Origin: Paraburkholderia sp. IMGN_8
GTDB lineage: Bacteria; Pseudomonadota; Gammaproteobacteria; Burkholderiales; Burkholderiaceae
NCBI RefSeq assembly: GCF_038050405.1
Contig: NZ_CP150901.1
Coordinates: 3,720,001 to 3,784,000, forward strand
Reading direction: 5' to 3'
Length of the DNA: 64,000 nt
Shown piece by piece: positions 1-9,505 of the stretch (position 1 is the stretch's first letter; every line of letters starts with the position of its first letter). The notes below the pieces were generated by a model that saw only the letters and a list, made by a program, of their open reading frames with translations, ran no database searches and was not told the DNA's origin. A program made the position numbers and the translations under genes.

Positions 1-1539
1 GTACACGCCTGCCGGGCAGTACCGGCTCTCGGGCCCTGCGAATGTCGCCAGGTTCACGGACACGGGCACGGATGCATCCTTGAGCGTCAGATGCGCGGGC
101 TGGCTTTCTTCGTGGTTGGTGTTGCTGATGAAGACGCTCGACAGGCGGTCGAAGGTTAGCTTGCCATCGGGCTTGGGATAGACGATCGGCTCACACGCGG
201 CTGCGGGCTTGAGATAGACATGGTCGGGTTTGTGGCGGTGGATGGTCCATGGGATGCGGCCCTTGAGCACGAACTGCTCGATACCCGTCATCAGCGTGCC
301 AACGGTGCGCCCCTTTTTGAACCATTGCTTGAAATTGCGCGCCTTGTTGAGCTCGCGGTACAGCCACGATTTCTCAAACGCGTCCGGATACGCAGACAGC
401 TCGTCGTGCTTGCGGCCTGAAACGATGGCGTCGTAGGCCGCCTCGGCGGCCAGCATGCCGGTCTTGATAGCCGCATGGCTGCCCTTGATACGGCTCGCGT
501 TCAGGTAGCCAGCGTCGCAGCCGACCAGTGCGCCACCCGGGAACACCGTTTTCGGCAGGGAGAGCAGGCCACCGGCCGTGATGGCGCGCGCGCCATAGGC
601 CAGGCGCTTGCCGGTGACTTCGCCCTGGTCGTTCTCAAAGTAGCGTCGAATACCAGGGTGGGTCTTGAAACGCTGGAATTCCTCGAACGGGCTGAGGTAG
701 GGATTCTGGTAGTCGAGGCCAACCACAAAGCCGATCACAACCTTGTTGTCTTCCATATGATAAAGAAACGAGCCGCCGTACGTGGCCTTATCGAGCGGCC
801 AGCCTGCGCTGTGCAGGGCCAGCCCGGGCTTGTGACGTGCAGGGTCGATTTCCCACAGTTCCTTGATGCCGATACCATAGCTTTGAGGATCGCGGCCCTC
901 GTCGAGCCTGTACCTCGAAATCAGCTGCTTGCCCAGATGCCCGCGTGCGCCTTCGGCGAAGATGGTGTATCTGGCGCGCAGTTCCATACCGAGCTGGAAA
1001 TTCCCGGTGGGCTCGCGGTCCTTGCTGAGACCCAGGTTGCCGGTGGCCACGCCCGCGACGGACCCGTCTTCGTTGTAGAGCACCTCGGCAGCGGCAAAGC
1101 CGGGAAAGATTTCCACACCGAGGTTTTCGGCCTGCTGCGCCATCCAGCGCGTGACGTTGCCCAGGCTGACAACGTAATTGCCATGATTGTTGAAGCAGTC
1201 GGGCAGCAACCGGTTTGGTACGCGTCTGGCACCCGTTTCGGTGGCCATGAGAAACACGTCCTCGGTGACCGGCTGGTTCAGCGGTGCCCCCAGTTCTTTC
1301 CAGTCCGGAAACAGTTCGTTGATCGCCGTGGGATCCATGATCGCGCCCGAAAGGATGTGAGCGCCGGGCTCGGATCCTTTTTCGAGCACCACGACAGATA
1401 CGTCCGTCCCCCCGGCAGCCGCCAGTTGTTTGAGTCGGATAGCGGTGGCCAGACCCGCGGGGCCGCCGCCCACGACTACCACGTCGTACTCCATGGCTTC
1501 GCGCGGACCATACTGCGAGAGCATTTCCTCGTGTGTCAT
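1..1539 (-). CDS. Electron transfer flavoprotein-ubiquinone oxidoreductase (3' end outside window)
   Basis: Passes electrons from reduced ETF to ubiquinone at the inner membrane. The reading frame stays open from the ATG at 1539 to the window edge, giving about 513 residues. The family is usually about 550, so only a short C-terminal piece is missing. Visible are an N-terminal FAD Rossmann motif (VVVGGGPAGLATAIRL near residue 20) and, at the edge, the start of the 4Fe-4S cluster region (YCPAGVY). It is last in a long minus-strand run of acyl-CoA genes, 61 bases after the thiolase, and gives the upstream acyl-CoA dehydrogenases their route into the respiratory chain. Family assignment is very secure; the C-terminus cannot be checked. 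Confidence 0.93.
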   Translation of the reverse strand, partial: MTHEEMLSQYGPREAMEYDVVVVGGGPAGLATAIRLKQLAAAGGTDVSVVVLEKGSEPGAHILSGAIMDPTAINELFPDWKELGAPLNQPVTEDVFLMATETGARRVPNRLLPDCFNNHGNYVVSLGNVTRWMAQQAENLGVEIFPGFAAAEVLYNEDGSVAGVATGNLGLSKDREPTGNFQLGMELRARYTIFAEGARGHLGKQLISRYRLDEGRDPQSYGIGIKELWEIDPARHKPGLALHSAGWPLDKATYGGSFLYHMEDNKVVIGFVVGLDYQNPYLSPFEEFQRFKTHPGIRRYFENDQGEVTGKRLAYGARAITAGGLLSLPKTVFPGGALVGCDAGYLNASRIKGSHAAIKTGMLAAEAAYDAIVSGRKHDELSAYPDAFEKSWLYRELNKARNFKQWFKKGRTVGTLMTGIEQFVLKGRIPWTIHRHKPDHVYLKPAAACEPIVYPKPDGKLTFDRLSSVFISNTNHEESQPAHLTLKDASVPVSVNLATFAGPESRYCPAGVY

Positions 1540-1600
1540 AAAATTTCCTTGTGACTCGTCACTGAACGCAACGAGTCCGACGAAAACGTTGTTCTGAGAC

Positions 1601-2803
1601 CTACACCCGCTCCAGCACCACAGCGATGCCCTGCCCCACGCCGATACACATGGTGCACAGGGCGTAGCGCCCGCCGGTGGCGTGCAGCCGATTCACGGCC
1701 GTCGTGGCCAGGCGTGCGCCGCTCGCACCCAGCGGGTGACCCAGCGCAATCGCACCACCCCACGCATTGACGCGCTCGTCGTCGTCCCCGAGACCCAGCA
1801 GACGCAGCACTGCCAGGCCCTGCGCGGCAAACGCTTCGTTCAGTTCGATCACGTCGATCTGCTCCAGTTTGAGTCCGGTAAGGGACAGCACCTTCTGCGT
1901 GGCCGGCGCCGGGCCAATGCCCATGATGCGCGGCGGCACGCCCGCGGTGGCCATGCCAACCACCCGGGCCCTGGGTACCAGACCGTTGCTCAGCGCCGCG
2001 GACTCGCTGGCCAGCAGCAGCGCGCAGGCTCCGTCATTCACGCCGCTGGCGTTGCCGGCGGTCACCGTGCCATCGGCTCGCACCACGCCCTTGAGTTTGG
2101 CCAGCGCCTCCAGGCTGGTCGCGCGCGGGTGCTCGTCGCGACTCACGACGATCGGTTCGCCCTTCTTTTGCGCAATGGTCACGGGCACGATCTCGCGCGC
2201 CAGATGGCCGGCCTGCTGCGCCGCCACCGCCTTGAGCTGGCTTGCTAACGCCATGCGGTCCTGTGCTTCGCGCTCGATCCTGTAGTCAGTGGCGACGTTC
2301 TCGGCCGTCTCCGGCATGGAGTCCACGCCGTACCGGTCCTTCATCAACCTGTTGATGAGCCGCCAGCCAATCGTAGTGTCATAGATGGCGTTGGCGCGGC
2401 TGAATGCGGCCTCGGCCTTGGGCATGACAAACGGTGCGCGGCTCATGCTTTCGACGCCGCCGGCTACCATCATCTGCGCTTCGCCGCTCCTGATCGCACG
2501 CGCGGCCGTGCCGACGGCGTCCAGTCCTGAGCCACACAGGCGGTTGACCGTGGCACCGGGCACCTCGAGCGGCAAGCCGGCCAGGAGGCTGGCCATACGG
2601 GCGACGTTGCGATTGTCTTCACCGGCCTGGTTCGCACAGCCGTAGATCACATCGGTCACGGCCGACCAGTCCACGTTGGGGTTGCGTTCCATCAGGGCCT
2701 TGAGCGGAATCGCGCCCAGGTCGTCAGTGCGGACGCTCGAAAGTGCTCCGCCATAGCGGCCAATGGGCGTGCGGATCGCATCGCAGATGTAAGCATGGGT
2801 CAT
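1601..2803 (-). CDS. Acetyl-CoA acyltransferase (thiolase, PcaF-like)
   Basis: Thiolytic cleavage of a 3-ketoacyl-CoA to acetyl-CoA and a shortened acyl-CoA. The protein is 400 residues, standard for the family. The nucleophilic Cys is C90 in VNRLCGSGLDAVG; the C-terminal GGAIALGHPLGASGAR and CIGVGQG motifs carry the catalytic His and second Cys. The ATG at 2803 was chosen because an AGGATC Shine-Dalgarno precedes it and the protein then starts in register with the family (MTHAYICDAIRTP). It most resembles 3-oxoadipyl-CoA thiolase. Next to a glutaryl/pimeloyl module, its substrate here is more likely 3-ketopimeloyl-CoA or acetoacetyl-CoA; that is inference from context. Confidence 0.88.
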   Translation of the reverse strand: MTHAYICDAIRTPIGRYGGALSSVRTDDLGAIPLKALMERNPNVDWSAVTDVIYGCANQAGEDNRNVARMASLLAGLPLEVPGATVNRLCGSGLDAVGTAARAIRSGEAQMMVAGGVESMSRAPFVMPKAEAAFSRANAIYDTTIGWRLINRLMKDRYGVDSMPETAENVATDYRIEREAQDRMALASQLKAVAAQQAGHLAREIVPVTIAQKKGEPIVVSRDEHPRATSLEALAKLKGVVRADGTVTAGNASGVNDGACALLLASESAALSNGLVPRARVVGMATAGVPPRIMGIGPAPATQKVLSLTGLKLEQIDVIELNEAFAAQGLAVLRLLGLGDDDERVNAWGGAIALGHPLGASGARLATTAVNRLHATGGRYALCTMCIGVGQGIAVVLERV

Positions 2804-2899
2804 GGTTAGGATCCTGGTTTCCGAAGTTAGAATTTCGCCGGTTTTCTGGTTCGTCGGCTGCCGCTTCAATCGCGGCTGCCAACGCAAATACACTGCACG

Positions 2900-3136
2900 C
2901 TAGCAAGTGCGCATAGCCAGGCGTTTGGCCTCAGGCGGGAACACGCACCACGTACCGTCATGGTGCTGGAAGAAAAAAATGGCAACCGGGCCCTCCGGTT
3001 TTACTGCCTCGACGCGGACATAGCGCCCCTGATTCAAGTGTCTGCGGGCGAATCGGGTCACACGAAACCGCGTCGCCATAGTTGGCGCCAGCCATTTCTC
3101 GACAAGTACGCGCAGGGACTTTTCTGCCGTGTTCAT
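2900..3136 (-). CDS. Small conserved hypothetical protein (78 aa)
   Basis: A small basic protein without signal peptide or membrane segment. The start at 3136 is supported by an AAGGAG Shine-Dalgarno a few bases upstream; a longer reading to 3184 lacks one. The C-terminal half has the pattern of a small beta-rich domain (VAIFFFQHHDGTWCVFPP). It sits between the hydratase/dehydrogenase fusion and the thiolase, in the same orientation. I do not recognise a family with a known function. Its position inside a catabolic gene run is the only clue, and it may simply be an orphan. Confidence 0.55.
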   Translation of the reverse strand: MNTAEKSLRVLVEKWLAPTMATRFRVTRFARRHLNQGRYVRVEAVKPEGPVAIFFFQHHDGTWCVFPPEAKRLAMRTC

Positions 3137-3288
3137 CTGCGACTCCTTCATTGTTCCCGTTGATACGGCCTCGCCCTGGCGCACTCGCGACTACAGCTTC
3201 GGCCACAAGGTACTGGGTCACTTCGAGTGATTGATATCCTGACGTCATCCGGCGAAGCAACGCTGCTCACCAGCGCACCGTCGCCGGC

Positions 3289-3317
3289 GGATGTCTAACT
3301 TAGGACACTCGACATCC
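3289..3317. promoter_or_regulatory. Inverted repeat GGATGTC-N15-GACATCC
   Basis: A perfect 7-bp inverted repeat, with an inner TGTC/GACA pair, between the stop of the hydratase/dehydrogenase gene (3346) and the start of the small ORF (3136). No T-run follows on either strand, so a regulator site upstream of the small ORF and thiolase is more likely than an intrinsic terminator. The binding protein is unknown. Confidence 0.3.
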
Positions 3318-3345
3318 GGGAGCGATGTTTCGGTATGCGGAGTGA

Positions 3346-5415
3346 TCAGGCCATCAATACGGCCAGGTCTCCTCGCACAAAGTCGCCGCCATTAGCGTGG
3401 GCCAGTTCATCCATGGCCGCTTGCAGGGCGGCCAAGCCCTGCTGGCGTGCCCAGAACACCGGGCCGCCTTCCCAGCGGGGGAAGCCGTACCCTTGCACCA
3501 TCACCACGTCGATGTCCGTTGCGCGACCGGCCACCCCTTCGGCGAGCAACCGTGCAGCCTCATTGACCATCGCCAACAGCGCGCGACGTTGTATCTCTGC
3601 GTTGTTCAGCAAACGGCGTTCGATGCCGCGATCGACGGAAGCCTGTTCGATGATGCCGCGCACCGTCTCATCCGTGGCCGCAGATCGCTTGCCGTCCGGA
3701 TACGTGTAGTAGCCGGTGCCGGTCTTGCGGCCCAGCCGCCCCTGCTCGCACAGGTGGTCCAGGATCGCGACGTAGCGTTCATTGGGGTTGCGGGTGGCCG
3801 CCTGGGCCTGGCGCATGCGCCAGGCGATGTCCAGTCCGGACAGGTCGGCTACGGCAAACGGGCCCATCGCCATGCCAAAGGCCTGCAGCGCAGCGTCGAC
3901 CTGCTCAGGCCAGGCGCCGTCTTCCAGCATGAACTCGCACTGCTTCCGGTAGGCGTTGTAGATGCGGTTGCCAATGAAGCCGAAGGCGTTGCCGGTCACC
4001 ACCGGCTGCTTGTGCAGGCGCTTCGCCAGTTCCATGCCGGTCGCCACTACGTCCGCAGCAGTCTCAGCGCCTCGCACGACTTCCAGCAATTTCATGACAT
4101 GCGCCGGACTGAAGAAGTGCAGACCCAGCACGTCCTGGGGTCGAGAGGTGATCCGCGCAATGGCGTCCACATCCAGGTAGGAGGTGTTGGTGGCCATCAC
4201 GGCGCCGGGACGCGCATGCGCGTCAATCTTCGCAAACACGGACTGCTTGACTGCCATGTCTTCGAATACGGCTTCGATGACCAGGTCTGCGCGGCGCAGG
4301 TGCGCCCAGTCGGTGCTCGGCGTGAGGCGGGATTCATTGTCTTGCGCCGCGCTCACCTTGAGCTTGCCGCTGGCCACGCGGCTGCCGTAGTGTTCGCCGA
4401 TCCGCTCGCGGCCCCTGCGCAGCGCGGCTTCATCCTGCTCCAGCAGGATGACATCCAACCCTGCGTCGAGAGCGCTGATGGCAATGCCCGAACCCATGGT
4501 GCCGGCGCCGATGATCGCAACCGACTGCACGGGCCGCGGGGCTGTCATGACTGCCTGCGTGAGTTTCATCGCTTCGCGTTCGGCAAAAAATTGATGACGC
4601 AGGGCGAACGCTTCGGCCGATTGCCGAAGTTGCTGGAACACGACGCGCTCGTCGGCCAGTGCATCGTCAATGGGCAGCTGAAGCGAAGCCCGGATCGCCT
4701 CAACTGCCGCCACGACGGCAGGACGGTGCTTGCCCGCGCGCAACGCCGATTGCACCGCGGACTCAATGGCTGCCGGATTGTCTTCGGGTACCTCCTCGTC
4801 GCGAATGCGGCACTTGCGTCCGGCCAGACTTCGGGCGTGTGCGATGGCGGCGCCGCGCACGTCGGTATCAACCGCCGCGTCGATCAGGCGCAATTCCAGC
4901 GCCTTGCCACTCGGGATGCGCTCGCCGCTGCAGATCATCTGGATCGCGCGCGCCACACCGACCCGACGTGGCACCCGCTGGGTGCCCCCAGCGCCCGGGA
5001 TGATGCCCAGCCCCACTTCGGGCAGACCGACCACCGTGCCCAACATAGCTACCCGCGCGTCGCAACCTAGCGCGAGCTCAAAACCCCCACCCAGTGCAGC
5101 GCCATGCAGCGCGGCCACGACCGGCCTGGAGCAGGCCTCGATGGCGGCGATCACCGTCGGAAGCTCAGGCGGACCCAGCGGTTTGCCGAATTCGCGCAGG
5201 TCCGATCCGGCCATGAAGGTGTTTCCGGAACCGATCAGCACGCCTGCCTGCAGACCGGGCGTCGTCTGCAGCATATCGATGGCCTGCAGCAAGCCGCGCC
5301 GGACCTCAAGCGAGCCGGCGTTGATGGGCGGGTTGTCGATGATAATGACCAGCACATCGCCGTCGCGCTCGGTACGGACCGCTGTATGGACCGCGGTATG
5401 GACTTTGGGCTTCAT
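3346..5415 (-). CDS. Fused enoyl-CoA hydratase / 3-hydroxyacyl-CoA dehydrogenase (FadB/PimF-like)
   Basis: Catalyses hydration of a 2-enoyl-CoA and NAD-dependent oxidation of the 3-hydroxyacyl-CoA. The protein is about 689 residues. The N-terminal crotonase domain (about 1-190) has GGGFELALGCDARVA. The middle holds the Rossmann motif VAIIGAGTMGSGIAIS and the dehydrogenase motif GLHFFSPAHVMKLLE, followed by C-terminal 3HCDH domains. The ATG at 5415 has a GGGAG Shine-Dalgarno; a TTG at 5436 would overlap etfA and is less likely. It follows etfA by 17 bases. In this cluster it probably handles dicarboxyl-CoA intermediates between pimeloyl-CoA and glutaryl-CoA, like PimF of Rhodopseudomonas; that role is inferred. 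Confidence 0.88.
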   Translation of the reverse strand: MKPKVHTAVHTAVRTERDGDVLVIIIDNPPINAGSLEVRRGLLQAIDMLQTTPGLQAGVLIGSGNTFMAGSDLREFGKPLGPPELPTVIAAIEACSRPVVAALHGAALGGGFELALGCDARVAMLGTVVGLPEVGLGIIPGAGGTQRVPRRVGVARAIQMICSGERIPSGKALELRLIDAAVDTDVRGAAIAHARSLAGRKCRIRDEEVPEDNPAAIESAVQSALRAGKHRPAVVAAVEAIRASLQLPIDDALADERVVFQQLRQSAEAFALRHQFFAEREAMKLTQAVMTAPRPVQSVAIIGAGTMGSGIAISALDAGLDVILLEQDEAALRRGRERIGEHYGSRVASGKLKVSAAQDNESRLTPSTDWAHLRRADLVIEAVFEDMAVKQSVFAKIDAHARPGAVMATNTSYLDVDAIARITSRPQDVLGLHFFSPAHVMKLLEVVRGAETAADVVATGMELAKRLHKQPVVTGNAFGFIGNRIYNAYRKQCEFMLEDGAWPEQVDAALQAFGMAMGPFAVADLSGLDIAWRMRQAQAATRNPNERYVAILDHLCEQGRLGRKTGTGYYTYPDGKRSAATDETVRGIIEQASVDRGIERRLLNNAEIQRRALLAMVNEAARLLAEGVAGRATDIDVVMVQGYGFPRWEGGPVFWARQQGLAALQAAMDELAHANGGDFVRGDLAVLMA

Positions 5416-5432
5416 GTCGGTCTCCCGCCTGC

Positions 5433-6365
5433 TCAAAGTGCCGCGACCAGTTCGGGCACGGCGGCGAACAGATCCGCCTCCAGACCATAGTCGGCGACGC
5501 TAAAAATCGGTGCCTCCGGATCCTTGTTGATCGCCACGATCACCTTTGAATCCTTCATGCCCGCCAGGTGCTGGATGGCCCCTGAGATGCCCACCGCAAT
5601 GTACAGCTGGGGCGCCACGATCTTGCCCGTCTGTCCCACCTGCAGGTCGTTCGCGGCGTAGCCCGCGTCCACCGCCGCGCGGCTGGCACCGATGGCCCCG
5701 CCCAGCTTGTCGGCGAGCGGCGTGATCACTTCGTTAAACTTATCTGCGCTGCCAAGTGCACGGCCGCCAGAAACAATAATTTTCGCGGCGGTAAGTTCCG
5801 GGCGATCGCTCCTGACAAGCTGGCTGCTGACAAAACGCGCTTTGCCACTGTCAGCCGTCGGGGTGATGGTTTCCACCACGGCAGAGCCGCCGGAAGCGGC
5901 CGTGGCATCAAAGCCGGTGGTGCGTACAGTGAGCACCTTGGTGGCATCGCCGCTTTGCACCGTGGCAATGGCGTTGCCCGCATAGATGGGACGATCAAAG
6001 ATGTCGGCGCTCTCGACCCGGGTAATCTCGCTGATCTGGCCCACGTCCAGTCTGGCCGCCACCCGCGGCGCGATGTTCTTGCCGCTGGCCGTGGCGGCAA
6101 AGAGGATGTGGCTGTAGCTACTGGCTATCCCGAGTACCTGGGCGGCGACGTTTTCAGCAAGACCGTGCGCGAAGACATCGCTATCGGCGTGGAGCACCTT
6201 GCTCACCCCGGCAATCCGGGCCGCCGCCCGAGCGGCGGCTTCTGCGTTGCTGCCGGCCACGAGGATGTGGACTTCGCCACCGCAAGCAGCGGCTGCCGTG
6301 ACGGTGTTCAGGGTCGCGCCGTGCACGGAGTTGTGGTCGTGTTCAGCAATAACAAGTGCGGTCAT
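5433..6365 (-). CDS. etfA: Electron transfer flavoprotein, alpha subunit
   Basis: FAD-binding subunit of the soluble ETF heterodimer, which takes electrons from acyl-CoA dehydrogenases. It has 310 residues from the ATG at 6365, chosen because GAGGAG lies 9 bases upstream; a TTG three codons earlier is weaker. The N-terminal domain starts [16 protein letters not shown]. The C-terminal FAD domain carries [26 protein letters not shown] and [11 protein letters not shown], all hallmarks of the family. It lies 13 bases after etfB and 17 before the hydratase/dehydrogenase gene, in an obvious operon with three acyl-CoA dehydrogenases. Burkholderiales usually carry another etfBA elsewhere, so this may be a pathway-dedicated copy (inference). 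Confidence 0.95.
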   Translation of the reverse strand: MTALVIAEHDHNSVHGATLNTVTAAAACGGEVHILVAGSNAEAAARAAARIAGVSKVLHADSDVFAHGLAENVAAQVLGIASSYSHILFAATASGKNIAPRVAARLDVGQISEITRVESADIFDRPIYAGNAIATVQSGDATKVLTVRTTGFDATAASGGSAVVETITPTADSGKARFVSSQLVRSDRPELTAAKIIVSGGRALGSADKFNEVITPLADKLGGAIGASRAAVDAGYAANDLQVGQTGKIVAPQLYIAVGISGAIQHLAGMKDSKVIVAINKDPEAPIFSVADYGLEADLFAAVPELVAAL

Positions 6366-6378
6366 TTGATTCAACTCC

Positions 6379-7128
6379 TCAGATCACTTTGACTTCGTTA
6401 CTGAGCTTGTCCACCAGCGTGGCCACGTCAGGTACCTTGATGCCGGCGCTGCGCCTGGGCGGCTCGGAGACTTTAACCGTCTTGATGCGCGGGGTTACGT
6501 CGACACCCAGGTCGCCCGGCTTGACGATCTCGAGCGGCTTCTTTTTGGCCTTCATGATGTTGGGCAGCGTCACGTAGCGCGGCTCGTTCAGGCGCAGGTC
6601 GGTGGTGACCACCGCCGGCAAATCGAAGGACAGGGTTTCAAGCCCGCCATCGACTTCGCGGGTGACCTCGGCCTTGCCTTCAGCGACCTCGATCTTTGAG
6701 GCAAAGGTGGCCTGAGGCAGGTCAGCGAGCGCGGCAAGCATCTGGCCGGTCTGGTTGCAATCGTCATCGATAGCCTGCTTGCCCAGAATCACAAGGCCGG
6801 GCTGCTCCTTGTCCACCAGCGCCTTGAGTAGTTTGGCGACAGCCAGGGGTTGCAGTTCTTCGCCGGTTTCGACCAGGATGCCGCGATCGGCGCCGATCGC
6901 CATCGCCGTGCGCAGGGTCTCCTGACACTGGGCAGTGCCACAGGAAACCGCGACGACTTCCGTCGCCACACCCTTTTCCTTCAAGCGAATGGCCTCTTCG
7001 ATGGCAATTTCATCAAAGGGGTTCATGCTCATCTTGACGTTGGCGATGTCGACACCCGTGCGATCTGACTTGACCTGCACCTTGACATTGAAGTCGACCA
7101 CGCGTTTGACCGCGACCAATACTTTCAT
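6379..7128 (-). CDS. etfB: Electron transfer flavoprotein, beta subunit
   Basis: AMP-binding subunit of ETF, partner of EtfA. It has 249 residues, the normal size. It starts [17 protein letters not shown], has the [16 protein letters not shown] helix, and retains the [23 protein letters not shown] region that includes the recognition loop contacting acyl-CoA dehydrogenases. It is transcribed just before etfA with a 13-base gap. Together with the ETF-ubiquinone oxidoreductase at the end of the run, it makes the cluster self-sufficient in electron transfer. Confidence 0.95.
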   Translation of the reverse strand: MKVLVAVKRVVDFNVKVQVKSDRTGVDIANVKMSMNPFDEIAIEEAIRLKEKGVATEVVAVSCGTAQCQETLRTAMAIGADRGILVETGEELQPLAVAKLLKALVDKEQPGLVILGKQAIDDDCNQTGQMLAALADLPQATFASKIEVAEGKAEVTREVDGGLETLSFDLPAVVTTDLRLNEPRYVTLPNIMKAKKKPLEIVKPGDLGVDVTPRIKTVKVSEPPRRSAGIKVPDVATLVDKLSNEVKVI

Positions 7129-7172
7129 ATCTGCTCCTTGACTGCGAATGACGGATTCAAATCAACGATCGG

Positions 7173-8210
7173 TCAGGGTTCGTCGATGGTGATGGCGATC
7201 TTCCCGAACTGACTTCCCGCTTCCAGTCGGTCGAGCGCGGCATGCACATCACCCAACGGATAACGGGAGTCGATCACCGGGCGCAATGCCGCGCGTCCGG
7301 TGAGCGCGAGCAAATGGCGGAACTCATCGAGATCCCCCAGGGTTGAACCGAAGAGCTGAAGCTGCCGAATGAAAATGCGGCGCAGATCGGCTGGCGGCTG
7401 ATCGCCGGTTGTCGCGCCGCACGTCACGATGCGGCCACCGCGAACCAGCGACTTGAGTGCGCTCGACCAGACTGCCTGACCCACATTCTCGATCACGACA
7501 TCGACACCACGGCCGCCCGTCAGCGCCATCACTTCCCTGGCGACGTCCTGCGTCGTGCCGTTGATCGCATGGTCCGCTCCCATCGCCAGCGCGCGCTGCA
7601 ATTTGGGGTCGTCACGGGAAGTGACGATGGCCCGGCTACCCGCCAGCTTCGCTAGCTGCAGCGCGGCCAGAGACACGCCTCCGCCGATACCGAAGATGAG
7701 CACCGTCTCCCACGGCTTGAGCTGTGCTTTGGTGAAGAGCATCCGCCAGGCCGTCAGATGGTTCACACCCAACGCGGCGGCTTCCGCGAAATCCAGCGAT
7801 TCAGGCATCGGAAACACGTTCGTCGCCGGCAGGCAGACGTATTCGGCAAGCGTGCCATCGCGGTGTTCTCCGAGGTACTGGATCGACGTGCACAGCACCC
7901 CTTCGCCCCGCTGGCAGAACTCACAGCGCCCGCAGGCGATACCGGGATGCACTACCACGCGCTGCCCAGGCGACAACGAGGTCTCCGAGGCATCGACCTC
8001 CTCGACGATGCCGGCACCATCAAGCCCCATGATCTGGGGTAACCGGTGCGTGATGCCGGCGCCACTGTCGCGCATGTAGAGGTCGACGCGATTGAGGGTA
8101 GCGGCTCGCATGCGGACCAGGACTTCGCCCGGGCCGCGTGCCGGCCTCGGCCGTTCGCCGATCTCGACGACTTCGTTGCCCCCGTGACCCGTGATGAATA
8201 CCGCCTTCAT
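7173..8210 (-). CDS. Zinc-binding alcohol dehydrogenase / quinone oxidoreductase family (MDR)
   Basis: Medium-chain dehydrogenase/reductase of 345 residues. The N-terminal GroES-like domain carries the structural-zinc cysteines (HPGIACGRCEFCQRGEGVLC) and the GxDGAG motif; the nucleotide-binding domain has LIFGIGGGVSLAALQLAK, fitting NAD(P)H. It lies between etfB and glutaryl-CoA dehydrogenase with gaps of about 44 bases on both sides, so it is probably co-transcribed. Its substrate cannot be read from the sequence. It could reduce or oxidise an alicyclic alcohol, ketone or enoyl intermediate feeding this pathway, or be accessory. Confidence 0.82.
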   Translation of the reverse strand: MKAVFITGHGGNEVVEIGERPRPARGPGEVLVRMRAATLNRVDLYMRDSGAGITHRLPQIMGLDGAGIVEEVDASETSLSPGQRVVVHPGIACGRCEFCQRGEGVLCTSIQYLGEHRDGTLAEYVCLPATNVFPMPESLDFAEAAALGVNHLTAWRMLFTKAQLKPWETVLIFGIGGGVSLAALQLAKLAGSRAIVTSRDDPKLQRALAMGADHAINGTTQDVAREVMALTGGRGVDVVIENVGQAVWSSALKSLVRGGRIVTCGATTGDQPPADLRRIFIRQLQLFGSTLGDLDEFRHLLALTGRAALRPVIDSRYPLGDVHAALDRLEAGSQFGKIAITIDEP

Positions 8211-8253
8211 GATCTTTACCTCGTCGATGATTGAAGTTGCCGCCGGGGCTGCC

Positions 8254-9441
8254 TCAGAAAGCGGCCATCCCGGTAATCGCGCGGCCGAGAATCAGCGCAT
8301 GCACGTCGTGCGTACCTTCGTAGGTGTTGACCACTTCGAGGTTGACCAGATGACGGGCAACGCCGAACTCATCGCTGATGCCATTGCCACCGAGCATGTC
8401 GCGCGCCATCCGGGCAATGTCGAGCGCCTTGCCGCAGGAGTTGCGCTTCATGATCGAGGTGATCTCCACCGCCGCCGTGCCCTCGTCTTTCATTCGGCCC
8501 AGACGCAGGCAGCCCTGCAGGCCGAGCGTGATGTCGGTCAGCATGTCGGCCAGCTTCTTCTGGATCAACTGGTTGGCCGCCAGCGGCTTGCCGAACTGTT
8601 TGCGGTCCAACGTGTACTGACGCGCACGCTGAAAGCAGTCTTCCGCAGCGCCCAGCGCGCCCCAGGCGATGCCGTAGCGGGCCGAGTTCAGGCAGGTGAA
8701 CGGGCCTTTAAGGCCGCGTACGTCCGGAAAGGCATTCTCTTCGGGGCAGAACACCTCGTCCATCACGATCTCGCCGGTAATGCTGGCGCGCAGTCCGACC
8801 TTGCCGTGAATGGCCGGCGCCGAGAGTCCCTTCCAACCCTTTTCCAGGACGAAGCCCCGGATCGCGCCCTCGTCATCCTTGGCCCACACGACGAACACGT
8901 CGGCGATCGGGCTGTTGGTGATCCACATCTTCGAACCGGTCAGCGAGTAGCCACCGGCAACTTTCTTCGCCCGGGTAATCATGCTGCCGGGGTCAGAGCC
9001 GTGGTTCGGCTCCGTCAGGCCGAAGCAACCGATCAGCTCGCCTGTCGCGAGCTTCGGGAGGTATTTCTGTTTGGTGGCCTCGTTGCCGAACGCGTTGATC
9101 GGCACCATCACCAGCGAGCTCTGCACGCTCATCATCGAGCGGTAGCCGGAATCGATCATCTCGACCTCGCGTGCCACCAGGCCGTAGCACACATAGTTCA
9201 TGCCCGCGCCACCATAGGCTTCGGGAATCGTCGAGCCCAGCAGGCCAAGCGCGCCCATCTCGCGGAAGATCGCAGGGTCGGTCTGTTCGTTGCGGAAAGC
9301 GTCGAGCACCCGGGGGGCGAGTCGCTCCTGGCAGTAGGCGCGCGCCGCATCGCGCACCTGGCGCTCGTCTTCGTTGAGCTGGTGATCGAGCAGCAGCGGG
9401 TCGCTCCACTGGAACGAAATATGTTTGGGGCTTGAGGTCAT
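8254..9441 (-). CDS. gcdH: Glutaryl-CoA dehydrogenase
   Basis: FAD enzyme that oxidises and decarboxylates glutaryl-CoA to crotonyl-CoA, giving electrons to ETF. The 395 residues match the family throughout (for example [14 protein letters not shown] and [16 protein letters not shown]). The catalytic base is E375 in [10 protein letters not shown]. This is the expected terminal step for odd-carbon dicarboxylates: pimeloyl-CoA (C7) loses one acetyl-CoA to give glutaryl-CoA (C5). Its placement inside the alicyclic-acid cluster strongly supports a pimeloyl-CoA route. It is 64 bases downstream of the next acyl-CoA dehydrogenase. Confidence 0.93.
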   Translation of the reverse strand: MTSSPKHISFQWSDPLLLDHQLNEDERQVRDAARAYCQERLAPRVLDAFRNEQTDPAIFREMGALGLLGSTIPEAYGGAGMNYVCYGLVAREVEMIDSGYRSMMSVQSSLVMVPINAFGNEATKQKYLPKLATGELIGCFGLTEPNHGSDPGSMITRAKKVAGGYSLTGSKMWITNSPIADVFVVWAKDDEGAIRGFVLEKGWKGLSAPAIHGKVGLRASITGEIVMDEVFCPEENAFPDVRGLKGPFTCLNSARYGIAWGALGAAEDCFQRARQYTLDRKQFGKPLAANQLIQKKLADMLTDITLGLQGCLRLGRMKDEGTAAVEITSIMKRNSCGKALDIARMARDMLGGNGISDEFGVARHLVNLEVVNTYEGTHDVHALILGRAITGMAAF

Positions 9442-9505
9442 GATGGTGTTTCCAGCTCAACAATGGGGAAAGGAACGGCTGGCCGGCGACCGGCCCGGCG
9501 TCTGC

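Noticed and set aside
3397..5070. 557-codon plus-strand frame opposite the hydratase/dehydrogenase gene
   Set aside because: Antisense shadow with no motif.
8191..9435. 414-codon plus-strand frame opposite glutaryl-CoA dehydrogenase
   Set aside because: Antisense shadow; no ribosome site and no recognisable domain.
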